Shown here in pieces: positions 30,269-39,887 of a stretch of 64,000 bases of DNA. A program made the position numbers and the translations under genes. This DNA comes from JBBRVP01 sp038246785 (GTDB taxonomy: Bacteria; Actinomycetota; Actinomycetes; Jiangellales; Jiangellaceae), in assembly GCA_038246785.1 (NCBI GenBank), contig JBBRVP010000012.1, positions 13,876 through 77,875 of the forward strand. The letters are read 5' to 3'. Position 1 is the stretch's first letter. Each line of letters starts with the position of its first letter. A model generated the notes under the pieces. The model worked only from the letters and a program-made list of their open reading frames with translations. It was not told where the DNA came from and ran no database searches.

Positions 30269-31957
30269 GTGGCTCTCGAACCGCGGCGGTTCCAGCGATC
30301 TGAGCGACGGCCGGGCCCCGGCCCCGCCGGGCCTCCCAGGGACATCACGCCGCTGCCTGACCTGGTGCACGGGCGTTCGCGGGCGGGACCGGTGCGCAGC
30401 GAGCGCCCGGTCTACGTGGATCTCCTCCCTCCGTGCAACTCGGCGTGCCCGGCGGGCGAGGACATCCAGGGCTGGCTCGCGCTCGTGCAGGCGGGAGAGC
30501 ACGAGCGGGCGTGGCGGCTGCTCGTCGAGGACAACCCGTTCGCGGCGATCCACGGGCGGGTCTGCTACCACCCGTGCGAGACCAGCTGTAACCGGGCCAG
30601 CCTCGACAGCGCCGTCTCGATCCATGCCGTCGAGCGGTTCCTCGGCGACCTGGCGCTGGAGCACCGGTGGCGGTTCGAGGCGCCGTCGGTGCGCAGCGGC
30701 AAGCGGGTGCTGGTGATCGGTGCGGGGCCGAGCGGCCTGTCGGCGGCCTACCACCTGGCCCGGCTCGGTCATGAGGTCGAGATCCGCGACGCGGGCGCGG
30801 AGCCGGGCGGGATGATGCGTTACGGGATCCCGGCGTACCGGCTGCCGCGTGACGTGCTGGACGCGGAGGTCGAGCGGATCGCCGCGCTGGGAGTGCGCTT
30901 CACCCCCGACCACCACGTGAGCGACCTGGAGGCCGAGCGGCGCGACGGTGGCTTCGACGCGGTGTTCGTCGCGGTCGGCGCGCACCTGTCCAAGCGCGTG
31001 GAGATCCCCGCGATGGACGCCGGGACGATCGTCGACGCGGTGTCGTTCCTGCGCGGGGTGGCATCCGGCGAGCAGCCGGTGATCGGACGGCGCGTCGCGG
31101 TCTACGGCGGGGGCAACACGGCGATGGACGCCGCTCGGGTGGCCCGCCGGCTCGGGGCGGAGGAGACGCTGATCGTCTACCGCCGGACCCGCGAGCAGAT
31201 GCCGGCCCACGAGGACGAGGCGGTCGACGCCGAGCGTGAGGGCGTACGCATCAACTGGCTGCGCACGATCAAGGCGTTCGAGGGCGAGCAGCTGCAGGTC
31301 GAGGTCATGGACCTCGACGAGACCGGCTACCCGCAGCCGACGGGGCGCTTCGAGACCGTCGCCGCGGACACCGTGATCCTGGCGCTCGGCCAGGAGTCCG
31401 ACACCAGCTTCCTGCATCCGGTGCCCGGCATCGAGTTCGAGCGCGACGGCACCGTACGGGTGTCGACGTCGCTGATGACCGGGGCGCCGGGCGTGTTCGC
31501 CGGCGGCGACATGGTGCCTGCCGAGCGCACGGTCACCGTCGGCGTCGGGCACGGCAAGCGGGCCGCGCGCGAGATCGACGCCTGGCTGCGGGCGACCCAC
31601 CTGGAACGCCCGGCGAAGCACCCGAGCGCCGAGTTCGAGATGCTCAACCTGTGGTACTTCGGTGATGCGCTGCGCCGCCAGCAGCCCGAGCTCGAGCCCG
31701 CCCATCGCGTCGGGGACTTCGCCGAGGTGGTCGGTGGCCTGCCGTCGCAGGACGCGGTGTTCGAGGCGCACCGGTGCCTGTCGTGCGGTAACTGCTGCGA
31801 GTGCGACGGCTGCCTGGGCGCGTGCCCGGAGGACGCGGTGATCAAGCTCGGCGTCGGCTTCCGCTACCGGTTCGACTATGACCGCTGCACCGGCTGCCGA
31901 GCCTGCTTCGAGCAGTGTCCCGTCCACTCGATCGAGATGTTCCCGGAGCCTGGCTGA
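30269..31957 (+). CDS. GltD-like FAD/NAD(P)-binding oxidoreductase with C-terminal Fe-S clusters
   Basis: 562 residues. Near residue 50 an N-terminal Fe-S helical domain has CNSACPAGEDIQGWL and later CYHPCETSCNR; next come FAD-binding VIGAGPSGLSAAYHLA, NAD(P)-binding YGGGNTAMDAARVARRLG and a second FAD motif GVFAGGDM. The C-terminus has a cysteine-rich stretch (CLSCGNCCECDGCLGACP) and CTGCRACFEQCP. This matches the small-subunit glutamate synthase/NADPH:ferredoxin oxidoreductase type. Its TGA overlaps the nifJ ATG by one base, so it probably moves electrons between NAD(P)H and the ferredoxin partner of NifJ. Confidence 0.88.
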   Translation: MALEPRRFQRSERRPGPGPAGPPRDITPLPDLVHGRSRAGPVRSERPVYVDLLPPCNSACPAGEDIQGWLALVQAGEHERAWRLLVEDNPFAAIHGRVCYHPCETSCNRASLDSAVSIHAVERFLGDLALEHRWRFEAPSVRSGKRVLVIGAGPSGLSAAYHLARLGHEVEIRDAGAEPGGMMRYGIPAYRLPRDVLDAEVERIAALGVRFTPDHHVSDLEAERRDGGFDAVFVAVGAHLSKRVEIPAMDAGTIVDAVSFLRGVASGEQPVIGRRVAVYGGGNTAMDAARVARRLGAEETLIVYRRTREQMPAHEDEAVDAEREGVRINWLRTIKAFEGEQLQVEVMDLDETGYPQPTGRFETVAADTVILALGQESDTSFLHPVPGIEFERDGTVRVSTSLMTGAPGVFAGGDMVPAERTVTVGVGHGKRAAREIDAWLRATHLERPAKHPSAEFEMLNLWYFGDALRRQQPELEPAHRVGDFAEVVGGLPSQDAVFEAHRCLSCGNCCECDGCLGACPEDAVIKLGVGFRYRFDYDRCTGCRACFEQCPVHSIEMFPEPG

Positions 31958-34900
31958 TGAGCGTGACGATCGACGGCAACGAAGCGGCGGCGTCGGTCGC
32001 CTACCGGTTGAGCGAACTGTGCAGCATCTACCCGATCACGCCGTCCTCGCCGATGGCCGAGCTGGCGGACGAATGGTCGAGCCAGCGCCGGCCCAACGTC
32101 TGGGGATCGGTGCCGACGGTCGTGGAGATGCAGAGCGAGGGCGGCGCGGCGGGTGCGCTGCACGGTGCGCTGCAGGGCGGGACGCTGGCGACGACGTTCA
32201 CCGCGTCGCAGGGCTTGCTCCTGATGGTCCCCAACATGTACAAGATCGCCGGAGAGCTGACTGCCGCGGTCATGCACGTGGCGGCCCGCTCGCTGGCGGC
32301 CCAGGGACTGTCGATCTTCGGCGACCACTCAGACGTCATGGCGACCCGCCAGACCGGCTACGCGCTGCTGGCCTCGGCGTCGGTGCAGGAGGCCCACGAC
32401 CTGGCCCTGGTGGCGCATGCGGCGACGCTGCGGACACGGGTGCCGTTCGTCCACTTCTTCGACGGTTTCCGCACCTCGCACGAGCTGAACACCGTCGACC
32501 TACTCGCCGACGACGACCTGCGGGCGCTCGTGCCGGAGGAGCTGGTCCGGGCCCACCGCGCGCGCTCCCTGTCCCCCGAGCGGCCCTTCATCCGCGGCAC
32601 CGCGCAGAACCCGGACGTCTACTTCCAGGCGCGCGAGACCGTCAACCCGTTCTACGCCCGGGTGCCGGAGGTCGTGCAGGAGATGATGGACCGGTTCGGT
32701 GAGCGCACGGGGCGCCGCTACGGGCTGGTCGACTACAGCGGGCACCCGGAGGCGGAGCGGGTCCTGGTCATCATGGGTTCGGGCGGCGAGACCGCCCGCG
32801 AGACCGTGGCGTTCCTGGCCGCGCAGGGCGAGCGGGTCGGGGTGGCGCAGGTCAGGATGTACCGGCCGTTCCCGGCGAGCGCGCTGGTGCAGGCCCTGCC
32901 CGACACGGTCGGCCGCGTCGCGGTGCTCGACCGGACCAAGGAGCCCGGCTCGCTCGGCGAGCCGCTGTTCCTCGACGTGCTCGCCGCACTGAGCGAGTCG
33001 CACGCCGACGGCGAGCGGTCGATGCCGACGGTGATCGGCGGACGCTATGGGCTGTCCTCCAAGGAGTTCAGCCCGGGCATGGTCGCCGGCGTGCTCGAGG
33101 AGCTGACCCGGGAGCGACCCAAGCGGCGGTTCACCATCGGGATCAACGACGACGTCTCGCACACGAGCCTTCCCTACGACGAGACGCTCGACATCGAGCC
33201 GGAGCAGACCGTGCGCGCGGTGTTCTTCGGTCTGGGCTCGGACGGGACGGTCGGCGCCAACAAGGACACGATCAAGATCCTCGGCGCCGAGGCGGGCCTG
33301 CAGGCGCAGGGCTACTTCGTCTACGACTCGAAGAAGTCGGGCTCGCAGACGGTCTCCCACCTGCGCTTCGGACCACAACCGATCCGCGCCCCCTACCTGG
33401 TCTCGCAGGCGAGCTTCGTCGGCTGCCACCAGTTCGGGCTGCTCGAGCGTTCGGAAGTGCTCGAGCGGGCGGCGCCCGGGGCGACGCTGCTGCTCAACTG
33501 CCACCACTCGGCCGAGCGGGTCTGGGATGTCATGTCGCGCCCGGTGCAGGAGCAGATCCTCGCGAAGCGGATCGAGCTGTGGGTGATCGACGCGGGCCGC
33601 ATCGCGCGCGCCGCCGGCCTGGCCGGCCGGACCAACACGGTCCTCCAGGCATGCTTTTTCGCCATCTCCGGAGTGCTCGAACGCGGACAGGCCATCGAGC
33701 GCATCAAGACCCAGATCGCGAAGACGTACGGCCGCCGCGGCGACGAGGTGGTGCAACGCAACCAGCAGGCGGTCGACCACGCCCTCGAAGGGCTGCACCG
33801 GGTGCAGCTACCCGAGCAGGTGACCTCCGCGCAGGAGCCGGCTCCCCTCGTGCCCGACAGCGCGCCGGAGTTCGTCCGCACCGTCACGGCCACGATGATG
33901 GCCGGACGAGGAGACCTGCTGCCGGTCGGCGCGCTGCCGGTCGACGGGACCTATCCCAGCGGCACGACCAGGTACGAGAAGCGCAACATCTCCGATCTGG
34001 TCGCGGAGTGGGATCCCGATCTGTGCATCCAGTGCGGCAACTGCAGCTTCGTCTGCCCGCACAGCGTGATCCGTTCCCGCTACTACCACGCGGACCGGCT
34101 GGACGACGCCCCGGAGGACTTCCGCTCGGCCCTGCTCAACGCCCCCGGGCTGCCGGACACCCGATACACGCTGCAGGTCTACGTCGAGGACTGCACCGGC
34201 TGCGGGCTGTGCGTCGAGGCGTGTCCGGTGTCCGCGGGCGGCGAACCCGTGCACCGCGCGATCAACCTCGCCGACCGGGAGCCGGCGCTGGCCGCGGAGC
34301 GCGAGAACATCGAGTTCTTCGAGGAGCTCCCGTTGGCCGACCGGTCGCGGGTCGACTTCGGCACCGTGCGCGGCACGCAGTTCCTCGAGCCGCTCTTCGA
34401 GTTCTCCGGCGCGTGCGCCGGCTGCGGGGAGACCCCGTACCTCAAGGTGCTCTCTCAGCTGTTCGGAGACCGCCTCACGGTCGCCAACGCGACGGGGTGC
34501 TCGTCGATCTACGGCGGCAACCTTCCCACCACGCCCTGGACGACCGACGCCGACGGACGCGGCCCGGCCTGGTCGAACTCGCTGTTCGAGGACAACGCCG
34601 AGTTCGGGCTCGGTCTGCGGCTCGCCGCGGACCAGCACACCGAGCTCGCCCGCCGTCGCCTCGGCGAGCTGCGCGAGCAGCTGGGGGCGGAGCTCGTGGA
34701 CGCGATCCTGGACGCCCCCCAGCTGCGGGAGTCCGAGCTGCGCGAGCAGCGCGCGCGACTGGTCGAGCTGGAACGGCGGCTCGACGGGTTGGCCGGGCCG
34801 GCCGTCGACGACCTGCGCAGCGTGCTCGACCACCTGGTCAGACGCAGCGTGTGGATCGTCGGCGGCGACGGCTGGGCCTTCGACATCGGCTCCGGTGGGC

Positions 34901-35523
34901 TCGACCACGTCCTGGCCAGCGGATACAACGTCAACGTGCTGGTGCTCGACACGGAGGTCTACTCCAACACGGGCGGCCAGATGTCGAAAGCGACGCCGCT
35001 CGGTGCGGTGGCGAAGTTCGCGGCCGCCGGCAAGACGATGCCCACCAAGGACCTCGCAATGCAGGCGATCTCGATGGCGAACGTCTACGTCGCCCGGGTC
35101 GCGATGGGCGCCGACCCGCAGCAGACGCTCCGCGCGATGCGCGAGGCAGAGGCCTACGACGGGCCGTCGCTGGTCATCGCCTACAGCCACTGCATCGCGC
35201 ACGGCTACGACATGCGCGACGGCCTGGACCAGCAGTACCGCGCAGTCGCGAGCGGCCACTGGCCGCTCATCCGCTACGACCCGGAGGTCCGCGCCGAAGG
35301 CGGCAACCCCTTCCTGCTGGACTCGCCCAGGCCACGGATGCCGCTCGGCGACTACCGCAAGGGAGAGCTGCGCTTCCGCGCTCTGGCCACCGCGGACGCC
35401 GTCGAGGCCGATCGGCTGCTGGGCCTCGCCCAGCAGGCGGCCGACCTGCGCTGGCGGACCTACGAGGAGATGGCGACCCGGGGCGCTCAGCGCTTCCCCG
35501 CGGACACCCGCAAGGACCAGTGA
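31957..35523 (+). CDS. nifJ: Pyruvate:ferredoxin (flavodoxin) oxidoreductase
   Basis: A single-chain 1188-residue enzyme oxidising pyruvate to acetyl-CoA and CO2 with reduction of ferredoxin. Domains in order: POR N-terminal domain (SIYPITPSSPMAELADEW), PFOR II, the gamma domain (GLGSDGTVGANKDTIK), two 4Fe-4S clusters (CIQCGNCSFVCPH and CTGCGLCVEACPV), and the thiamine domain (CAGCGETPYLK, GGDGWAFDIGSGGLDHV, SNTGGQMSKATP). All cluster cysteines are present, so it should be active. It is overlapped by the flavoprotein gene before and the DHOD-like gene after. The name does not imply nitrogen fixation. Confidence 0.96.
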   Translation: MSVTIDGNEAAASVAYRLSELCSIYPITPSSPMAELADEWSSQRRPNVWGSVPTVVEMQSEGGAAGALHGALQGGTLATTFTASQGLLLMVPNMYKIAGELTAAVMHVAARSLAAQGLSIFGDHSDVMATRQTGYALLASASVQEAHDLALVAHAATLRTRVPFVHFFDGFRTSHELNTVDLLADDDLRALVPEELVRAHRARSLSPERPFIRGTAQNPDVYFQARETVNPFYARVPEVVQEMMDRFGERTGRRYGLVDYSGHPEAERVLVIMGSGGETARETVAFLAAQGERVGVAQVRMYRPFPASALVQALPDTVGRVAVLDRTKEPGSLGEPLFLDVLAALSESHADGERSMPTVIGGRYGLSSKEFSPGMVAGVLEELTRERPKRRFTIGINDDVSHTSLPYDETLDIEPEQTVRAVFFGLGSDGTVGANKDTIKILGAEAGLQAQGYFVYDSKKSGSQTVSHLRFGPQPIRAPYLVSQASFVGCHQFGLLERSEVLERAAPGATLLLNCHHSAERVWDVMSRPVQEQILAKRIELWVIDAGRIARAAGLAGRTNTVLQACFFAISGVLERGQAIERIKTQIAKTYGRRGDEVVQRNQQAVDHALEGLHRVQLPEQVTSAQEPAPLVPDSAPEFVRTVTATMMAGRGDLLPVGALPVDGTYPSGTTRYEKRNISDLVAEWDPDLCIQCGNCSFVCPHSVIRSRYYHADRLDDAPEDFRSALLNAPGLPDTRYTLQVYVEDCTGCGLCVEACPVSAGGEPVHRAINLADREPALAAERENIEFFEELPLADRSRVDFGTVRGTQFLEPLFEFSGACAGCGETPYLKVLSQLFGDRLTVANATGCSSIYGGNLPTTPWTTDADGRGPAWSNSLFEDNAEFGLGLRLAADQHTELARRRLGELREQLGAELVDAILDAPQLRESELREQRARLVELERRLDGLAGPAVDDLRSVLDHLVRRSVWIVGGDGWAFDIGSGGLDHVLASGYNVNVLVLDTEVYSNTGGQMSKATPLGAVAKFAAAGKTMPTKDLAMQAISMANVYVARVAMGADPQQTLRAMREAEAYDGPSLVIAYSHCIAHGYDMRDGLDQQYRAVASGHWPLIRYDPEVRAEGGNPFLLDSPRPRMPLGDYRKGELRFRALATADAVEADRLLGLAQQAADLRWRTYEEMATRGAQRFPADTRKDQ

Positions 35524-36533
35524 TGGACCTCGCCACCAGCTACATGGGCCTGCCGCTGCGCAACCCGCTCGTCGCCTCACCGTCGCCGCTGTCCTACACG
35601 CTCGACGGCGCCCGCCGGCTGGCCGACTCCGGTGTCGGAGCCATGGTGCTGTACTCGCTGTTCGAGGAGCAGCTGCGCGAGGAGGCCGCGCACGACGCCT
35701 GGCTCGTCGACGGTCCGGCAAACAGCTTCGGCGAGGCGATGGACTACCTCCCGGCCATCGCCAGGGTCGATGCCGGCCCGCGTCCCTACCTGCGCCTGCT
35801 CGAGGCGGCCGCAGCCGCCGCCGACGTACCGGTGATCGGGAGCATCAACGGGACCACGCCGGAGGGCTGGACGGAGTACGCCCGCTCGATGCAGGACGCC
35901 GGCGCCGCGGCGATCGAGCTGAACATCTACTACCTGCCCGGAGACCCGCGCACCACCGGGCGCGAGGTCGAGCAGCGCCACGTCGACGTCCTCCATCACG
36001 TCAAGGACGCCGTCACCGTGCCGGTCGCGGTGAAGCTCAGCCCGTACATCAGCTCCATCGGCGAGCTCGCCCGGCGGCTCGACGACGCCGGCGCGGACGC
36101 GCTCGTCCTTTTCAACCGTTTCCTGCAACCCGACATCGATCCCGAACAGCTCGCGATCTCGTCGCGGGTCACGCTCTCCAGCCCCAACGACGGCCGGCTC
36201 CCGCGGACCTGGATCGCACTGCTCCGCGGCAGGATCCGCGCATCGCTCGCCGCGACGACCGGCGTCGACGGGCCGGCCGACGTCGCCAAGTACCTGCTCG
36301 CCGGTGCGGACGTCGTGATGACCACCTCCGCGCTGCTCCGCCACGGAACGCAGTACGCCGGTGCCCTGCTCGACGGGCTGTCCAGCTGGATGGACCGCAA
36401 GGGATTCGGCACGGTCGACCAGCTGCGCGGCATGCTCGCGGTCCCCTCCGACGCCGATCCGACGGCCTACGAACGGACGGGCTACGTGGCGGCGATGCGC
36501 GAGGCGAACGCCAGGTCTCACGGCCCCTGGTAG
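35523..36533 (+). CDS. Dihydroorotate-dehydrogenase-like flavoprotein
   Basis: 336 residues of an FMN TIM-barrel with MGLPLRNPLVASPSPLSYTLDGARRLADSGVGAMVLYSLFEEQ, IELNIYYLPGD and VPVAVKLSPYISSIGELARRLDDAGADALVLFNRF. This is the DHOD-like protein found beside NifJ in many anaerobes, not typical PyrD; no other pyrimidine-synthesis genes are nearby. ATG 35523 overlaps the nifJ stop by one base. Its substrate is unknown, and it may use the same low-potential electrons as the operon. Confidence 0.85.
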   Translation: MDLATSYMGLPLRNPLVASPSPLSYTLDGARRLADSGVGAMVLYSLFEEQLREEAAHDAWLVDGPANSFGEAMDYLPAIARVDAGPRPYLRLLEAAAAAADVPVIGSINGTTPEGWTEYARSMQDAGAAAIELNIYYLPGDPRTTGREVEQRHVDVLHHVKDAVTVPVAVKLSPYISSIGELARRLDDAGADALVLFNRFLQPDIDPEQLAISSRVTLSSPNDGRLPRTWIALLRGRIRASLAATTGVDGPADVAKYLLAGADVVMTTSALLRHGTQYAGALLDGLSSWMDRKGFGTVDQLRGMLAVPSDADPTAYERTGYVAAMREANARSHGPW

Positions 36534-36877
36534 GGCGCCGAGCGGCCGGCGGTCGCCCGGGCCGGGAGCAGCGCTCCGAGGGCCACGCCGGCAAGGTCGG
36601 CGAGCACGTCGGTGGGATCCCCGGTGCGGTGGGGCAGCCACCAGTGCTGCACGAGCTCGCTGACCGGCGCGTGCACCGCCACGACGACGAGCAGGGGCAC
36701 GTACGGCAGGCCGGCGCGGCGGCCCACCCAGGTCACGGCGGCGAACACGGCGAGGTGCACGAGCCAGTCGATGCGCACCCCGCCGGTCGGCACGGACGGG
36801 GCGGACGGGGCGTAGAGCAGGGCGAGCTGGACGGCGACGGTTACGACGAACGCCCAGCGCCAGAAGTACGAGGTCAC
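36518..36877 (-). CDS. VanZ-like membrane protein
   Basis: 119 residues with four hydrophobic helices (WRWAFVVTVAVQLALLY, LVHLAVFAAVTWVG, YVPLLVVVAVHAPVSELVQHW and VLADLAGVALGALL). The KxxH/ExxQ-like HAPVSELVQ and DPTDVLADLAGVALG motifs fit VanZ-like proteins. The 3' end overlaps the convergent DHOD-like gene by 16 bases, and GTG 36877 overlaps the stop of the LuxR regulator, so these two are probably transcribed together. Confidence 0.8.
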   Translation of the reverse strand: MTSYFWRWAFVVTVAVQLALLYAPSAPSVPTGGVRIDWLVHLAVFAAVTWVGRRAGLPYVPLLVVVAVHAPVSELVQHWWLPHRTGDPTDVLADLAGVALGALLPARATAGRSAPYQGP

Positions 36878-39738
36878 CGCGGCAGTCCCGCCGCGCCGCC
36901 CTGCAGGACCCAGCGGGCGAGCTGCGTGCGGTCGGTCAGCCCGGTCTTGGCGAGGATATGGCGGACGTGGGTCTCCACGGTGCGCTCGGACAGGTAGAGC
37001 CGCGCCGCGATGTCCCGGTTGGACAGCGCCTCTGCGACCAGAGCAGCGACCTCCCGTTCGCGTGCGCTGAGCGGGTCGGCAACCCGGGTCTGTGCGGCAA
37101 CCCGGCGCAGCAGGGCAGCTGCCTGGGCCAACGGCCCGGGCATGTCCAGCCGCCGCGCCTCGGCGGCGGCCGAGCGGGCCAGGTCGCGGGCCCGGTCGAG
37201 CTCGCCCGACCCGGCCCGGACGATCAGGGCCTCGGCCAGCAGCAGCCGGTCGAGCACCAGCAGCGGGCGGGCGCCGATGCCCTGGTCGATGGTGACCGCC
37301 TGATCGGCCAGGGAGACCGCCGCGCTCAGATCGCCGGTGGCGAGGGCCAGCCGGCCGACCGGCCGGGCGAGGGCACCGGAGTGGAACACGGTGCCGGTCC
37401 CCCAGCAGCGGAAGGTCGCGAGCAGCGGCTCCAGGACGGAGCGCAACCGTCGGCAGGTGTCGACGTCGTCGAAGGCGACCGCCAGGTCGGCGAGCAGGCC
37501 GAGGGAGGCGAAGTCACGCACGTCGAGCGGCTCGTCGAGCCGGCGGGTGAGCGGGCGGTAGACGGTCTCGGCCTCGGCCCGCTCACCCAGGGCGTGGAGG
37601 ATCTGCGCCTCGCTGGCGCGCACCACGGGGATCGGCGGCGCGCTCGCGATGGCCGTGCGCCAGCCCACCGGGATCTCGGTGGGGTCGCCGCGCAGGGTGG
37701 CGAGGGCGACCTGGTAACCCCAGTGCTGCCCGATCGACGCAAGGTCGCCCAGGCGCGCACCCAGCTCCAGCGCCTGCACCGACAGCGCGCGCCCGTCGGC
37801 GAAGTCGCCGCGGAGCGTGGCGAACGCCGCCCGCTGGCGCAGCAGGTGCCAGCGGACCAGCGGCAGTCGACCTCGTCTCGCGAGACTCTCGAGGGCGTCG
37901 AGCTCGGCCACCGCGGCGGCCAGGTTGCCCAGCGCCATTGCCGCGTCGATCCGCCAGGTCCGTCCCCACAGCTCGGCGAGGGGCCGACCGGTCGGATCGG
38001 CGAGCGCGATCGCTCGCTGGCCGAGGGCCAGCAGAGCGGGCGGGTCGGCGAGTCCGGACTTGGTGGCGACCCGTGCTCGCACGGCATCGAGCTCGGCGAC
38101 CGGGTCGCCGCTGCGGTCGGCCAGGTCCAGCGCCGTGGCCGAGGCGGCTGCCGCTTCGGTGAGGTCACCGGCCTCGGCCAGCACGCAGGCCAGCTGGGCC
38201 AGCACCCGCGCCCGCAGTGGCCCGTCCTGATCCCCCAGGGCGGTCAGCGCCTCGCGACAGAGAGCTTCGGAGGCGGCCGTCGTCACGGGGTCGGCGACGC
38301 CCTGCACGACGACCGCGGCCTCCCCCAGCAGCTGCGGGCGGCCGAGCGCCGCGCCGGCCCTGGCCACCTCGCGACAGCCGCCGACGGCGGCCGGCAGCCG
38401 CCCGGCCAGGTAGTCGGCCCGGGCCAGCTCGAGCAGCAGCTCGGCGCGCCGGACCGGGTCGCCGGAGCGGGTGACGGCGTCCACACCGAGTCGCAGCAGG
38501 GCGGCCGCCTCGTCGACGGCGGCGACGTCGCTGGCGTAGGTCGCCGCCCGCTCCGCCCAGTCGGCGGCGCGCTGCCCAGCCTCGGCGCCTCCGGCGGCGG
38601 CCCAGTGCCGGGCAACGGCGCCCGCGTACGTCGCCGGGTCGCCCTCGGCGACCGGCTCGAGCGCGGCTGCAGCCCGCATGTGCAGCGACGTGCGCTCGGG
38701 CGGGGGGACGCCGGCCACCAGGACGTCACGCAGGAGTTCGTGCGCCGGTCGAACGTGGCCGTCGTCAAGCGGGCGGAGCAAGCCGGCCGTGACGGCTGGA
38801 CTGAGCCGCGTCGCAAGCCGGCCCGGCTCGACGCCGAGCACCTCGGCCAGCAGGTCGAGCGGGACGTCTGGTCCCACCACGGCCGCGGCCGTGACCGCGG
38901 CCCGGACGCCCGGCCCGCAGGCGTCGACGACGGTCTCGACCAGGCTGCTCAGCTCCGGTGTCGCCGCCACCGCGTCGGGCCGCGGCTGCCCCGCGTCGGC
39001 CGGTGCGCTCGTCGCGACCCGACCCAGCGTCCGAAGCAGGAGCGGGCTTCCGCCCGCCCGCGCGGCGAGGTCGCGCGCTCGTTCGTCGCTGACAGCGCCT
39101 CGGGCGCTCGCGGACAACAGGCGGGCTGCGTCGGCGCACCCGAGCGGGCCGAGCCGCAGCGGCTCGACGCCCCGCCCGGACAGCAGCCCGGGGAGCGCGT
39201 CCGCGAGTGGACCGTCAACGACGTCGCGGTAGGTAGCCACCACCAGCACGGGCACACCGGGGAGCTCCGGCACGACGTGCGCGAGCAGCGCCAGCGTCGA
39301 CGAGTCGGCCCAGTGCAGGTCCTCGAGGACGACGACGAGCGGCGGCGCGCCGGACTCCGCGCGCTCCTCCAGCGCCTGGACCACTGCCGCGTGCATCGCG
39401 AAGCGGGCGCCCGCCGCGGACTCCGGTGTCGGCGCAATCGTGCCGTCGCCCGCCAGGGCGCGCGTGGCGTCCGGCAGCGACCGCAGAGCGCGCCGCCACG
39501 GCCAACGCGGCGGCATGCCCGCATCGGCGAGCGCCGCCCCCCAGCCGACCTGGGCACCGCCGGCACGGGCTCGGCCCGCGAGCTCCTCGACCAGCCGGGT
39601 CTTGCCGATGCCGGGTGGGCCGGCCACCAGGACGAGCCGCCCACGCCCAGCGGCCGCCGCCTCAGCGGCGGCGAGCAAGGTGGACAGCTCGAACTCGCGG
39701 CCGACGACGGGCTCGTCGGTGCCGGGACCGGGCGCCAC
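36874..39738 (-). CDS. LAL-type LuxR regulator with AAA ATPase
   Basis: A 954-residue protein. Residues 40-47 form the Walker A GPPGIGKT, with a Walker B near LVVVLEDLHWADS around 130-145, followed by a long tetratricopeptide-like helical region and a C-terminal LuxR helix-turn-helix (LSAREREVAALVAEALSNRDIAARLYLSERTVETHVRHILAKTG). This is the LAL class of ATP-dependent transcriptional activators. It is read away from the small gene-YceI pair, and three 12-base iterons lie in the divergent region. The signal is unknown. It is coupled to the VanZ-like gene. Confidence 0.92.
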   Translation of the reverse strand: MAPGPGTDEPVVGREFELSTLLAAAEAAAAGRGRLVLVAGPPGIGKTRLVEELAGRARAGGAQVGWGAALADAGMPPRWPWRRALRSLPDATRALAGDGTIAPTPESAAGARFAMHAAVVQALEERAESGAPPLVVVLEDLHWADSSTLALLAHVVPELPGVPVLVVATYRDVVDGPLADALPGLLSGRGVEPLRLGPLGCADAARLLSASARGAVSDERARDLAARAGGSPLLLRTLGRVATSAPADAGQPRPDAVAATPELSSLVETVVDACGPGVRAAVTAAAVVGPDVPLDLLAEVLGVEPGRLATRLSPAVTAGLLRPLDDGHVRPAHELLRDVLVAGVPPPERTSLHMRAAAALEPVAEGDPATYAGAVARHWAAAGGAEAGQRAADWAERAATYASDVAAVDEAAALLRLGVDAVTRSGDPVRRAELLLELARADYLAGRLPAAVGGCREVARAGAALGRPQLLGEAAVVVQGVADPVTTAASEALCREALTALGDQDGPLRARVLAQLACVLAEAGDLTEAAAASATALDLADRSGDPVAELDAVRARVATKSGLADPPALLALGQRAIALADPTGRPLAELWGRTWRIDAAMALGNLAAAVAELDALESLARRGRLPLVRWHLLRQRAAFATLRGDFADGRALSVQALELGARLGDLASIGQHWGYQVALATLRGDPTEIPVGWRTAIASAPPIPVVRASEAQILHALGERAEAETVYRPLTRRLDEPLDVRDFASLGLLADLAVAFDDVDTCRRLRSVLEPLLATFRCWGTGTVFHSGALARPVGRLALATGDLSAAVSLADQAVTIDQGIGARPLLVLDRLLLAEALIVRAGSGELDRARDLARSAAAEARRLDMPGPLAQAAALLRRVAAQTRVADPLSAREREVAALVAEALSNRDIAARLYLSERTVETHVRHILAKTGLTDRTQLARWVLQGGAAGLPR

Positions 39739-39784
39739 GGCCGCCAGTATCCCGCCCGGCGGGCTGGCCCGGGACGTGACGGCT

Positions 39785-39820
39785 GCGTGCCGGGTTGCGT
39801 GCCGGGGTGCGTACCGGCAC
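39785..39820. repeat. Three 12-bp tandem repeats in the divergent promoter region
   Basis: GCGTGCCGGGTT, GCGTGCCGGGGT and GCGTACCGGCAC stand end to end between the LAL regulator start and the 94-residue gene. Their location and 12-base period suggest a binding array for a regulator, possibly the LAL protein itself. Confidence 0.45.
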
Positions 39821-39887
39821 TGAGGCCCCGCCTCGCGCGCCGGCCGAGGCTCGGGGCGTACCGCACCCCGCGTCCGAGGAGGACCAG

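Noticed and set aside
30269..36533. Nitrogen-fixation locus, suggested by the nifJ name
   Set aside because: No nif structural or assembly gene is present; NifJ-type pyruvate oxidoreductases are common without nitrogen fixation.
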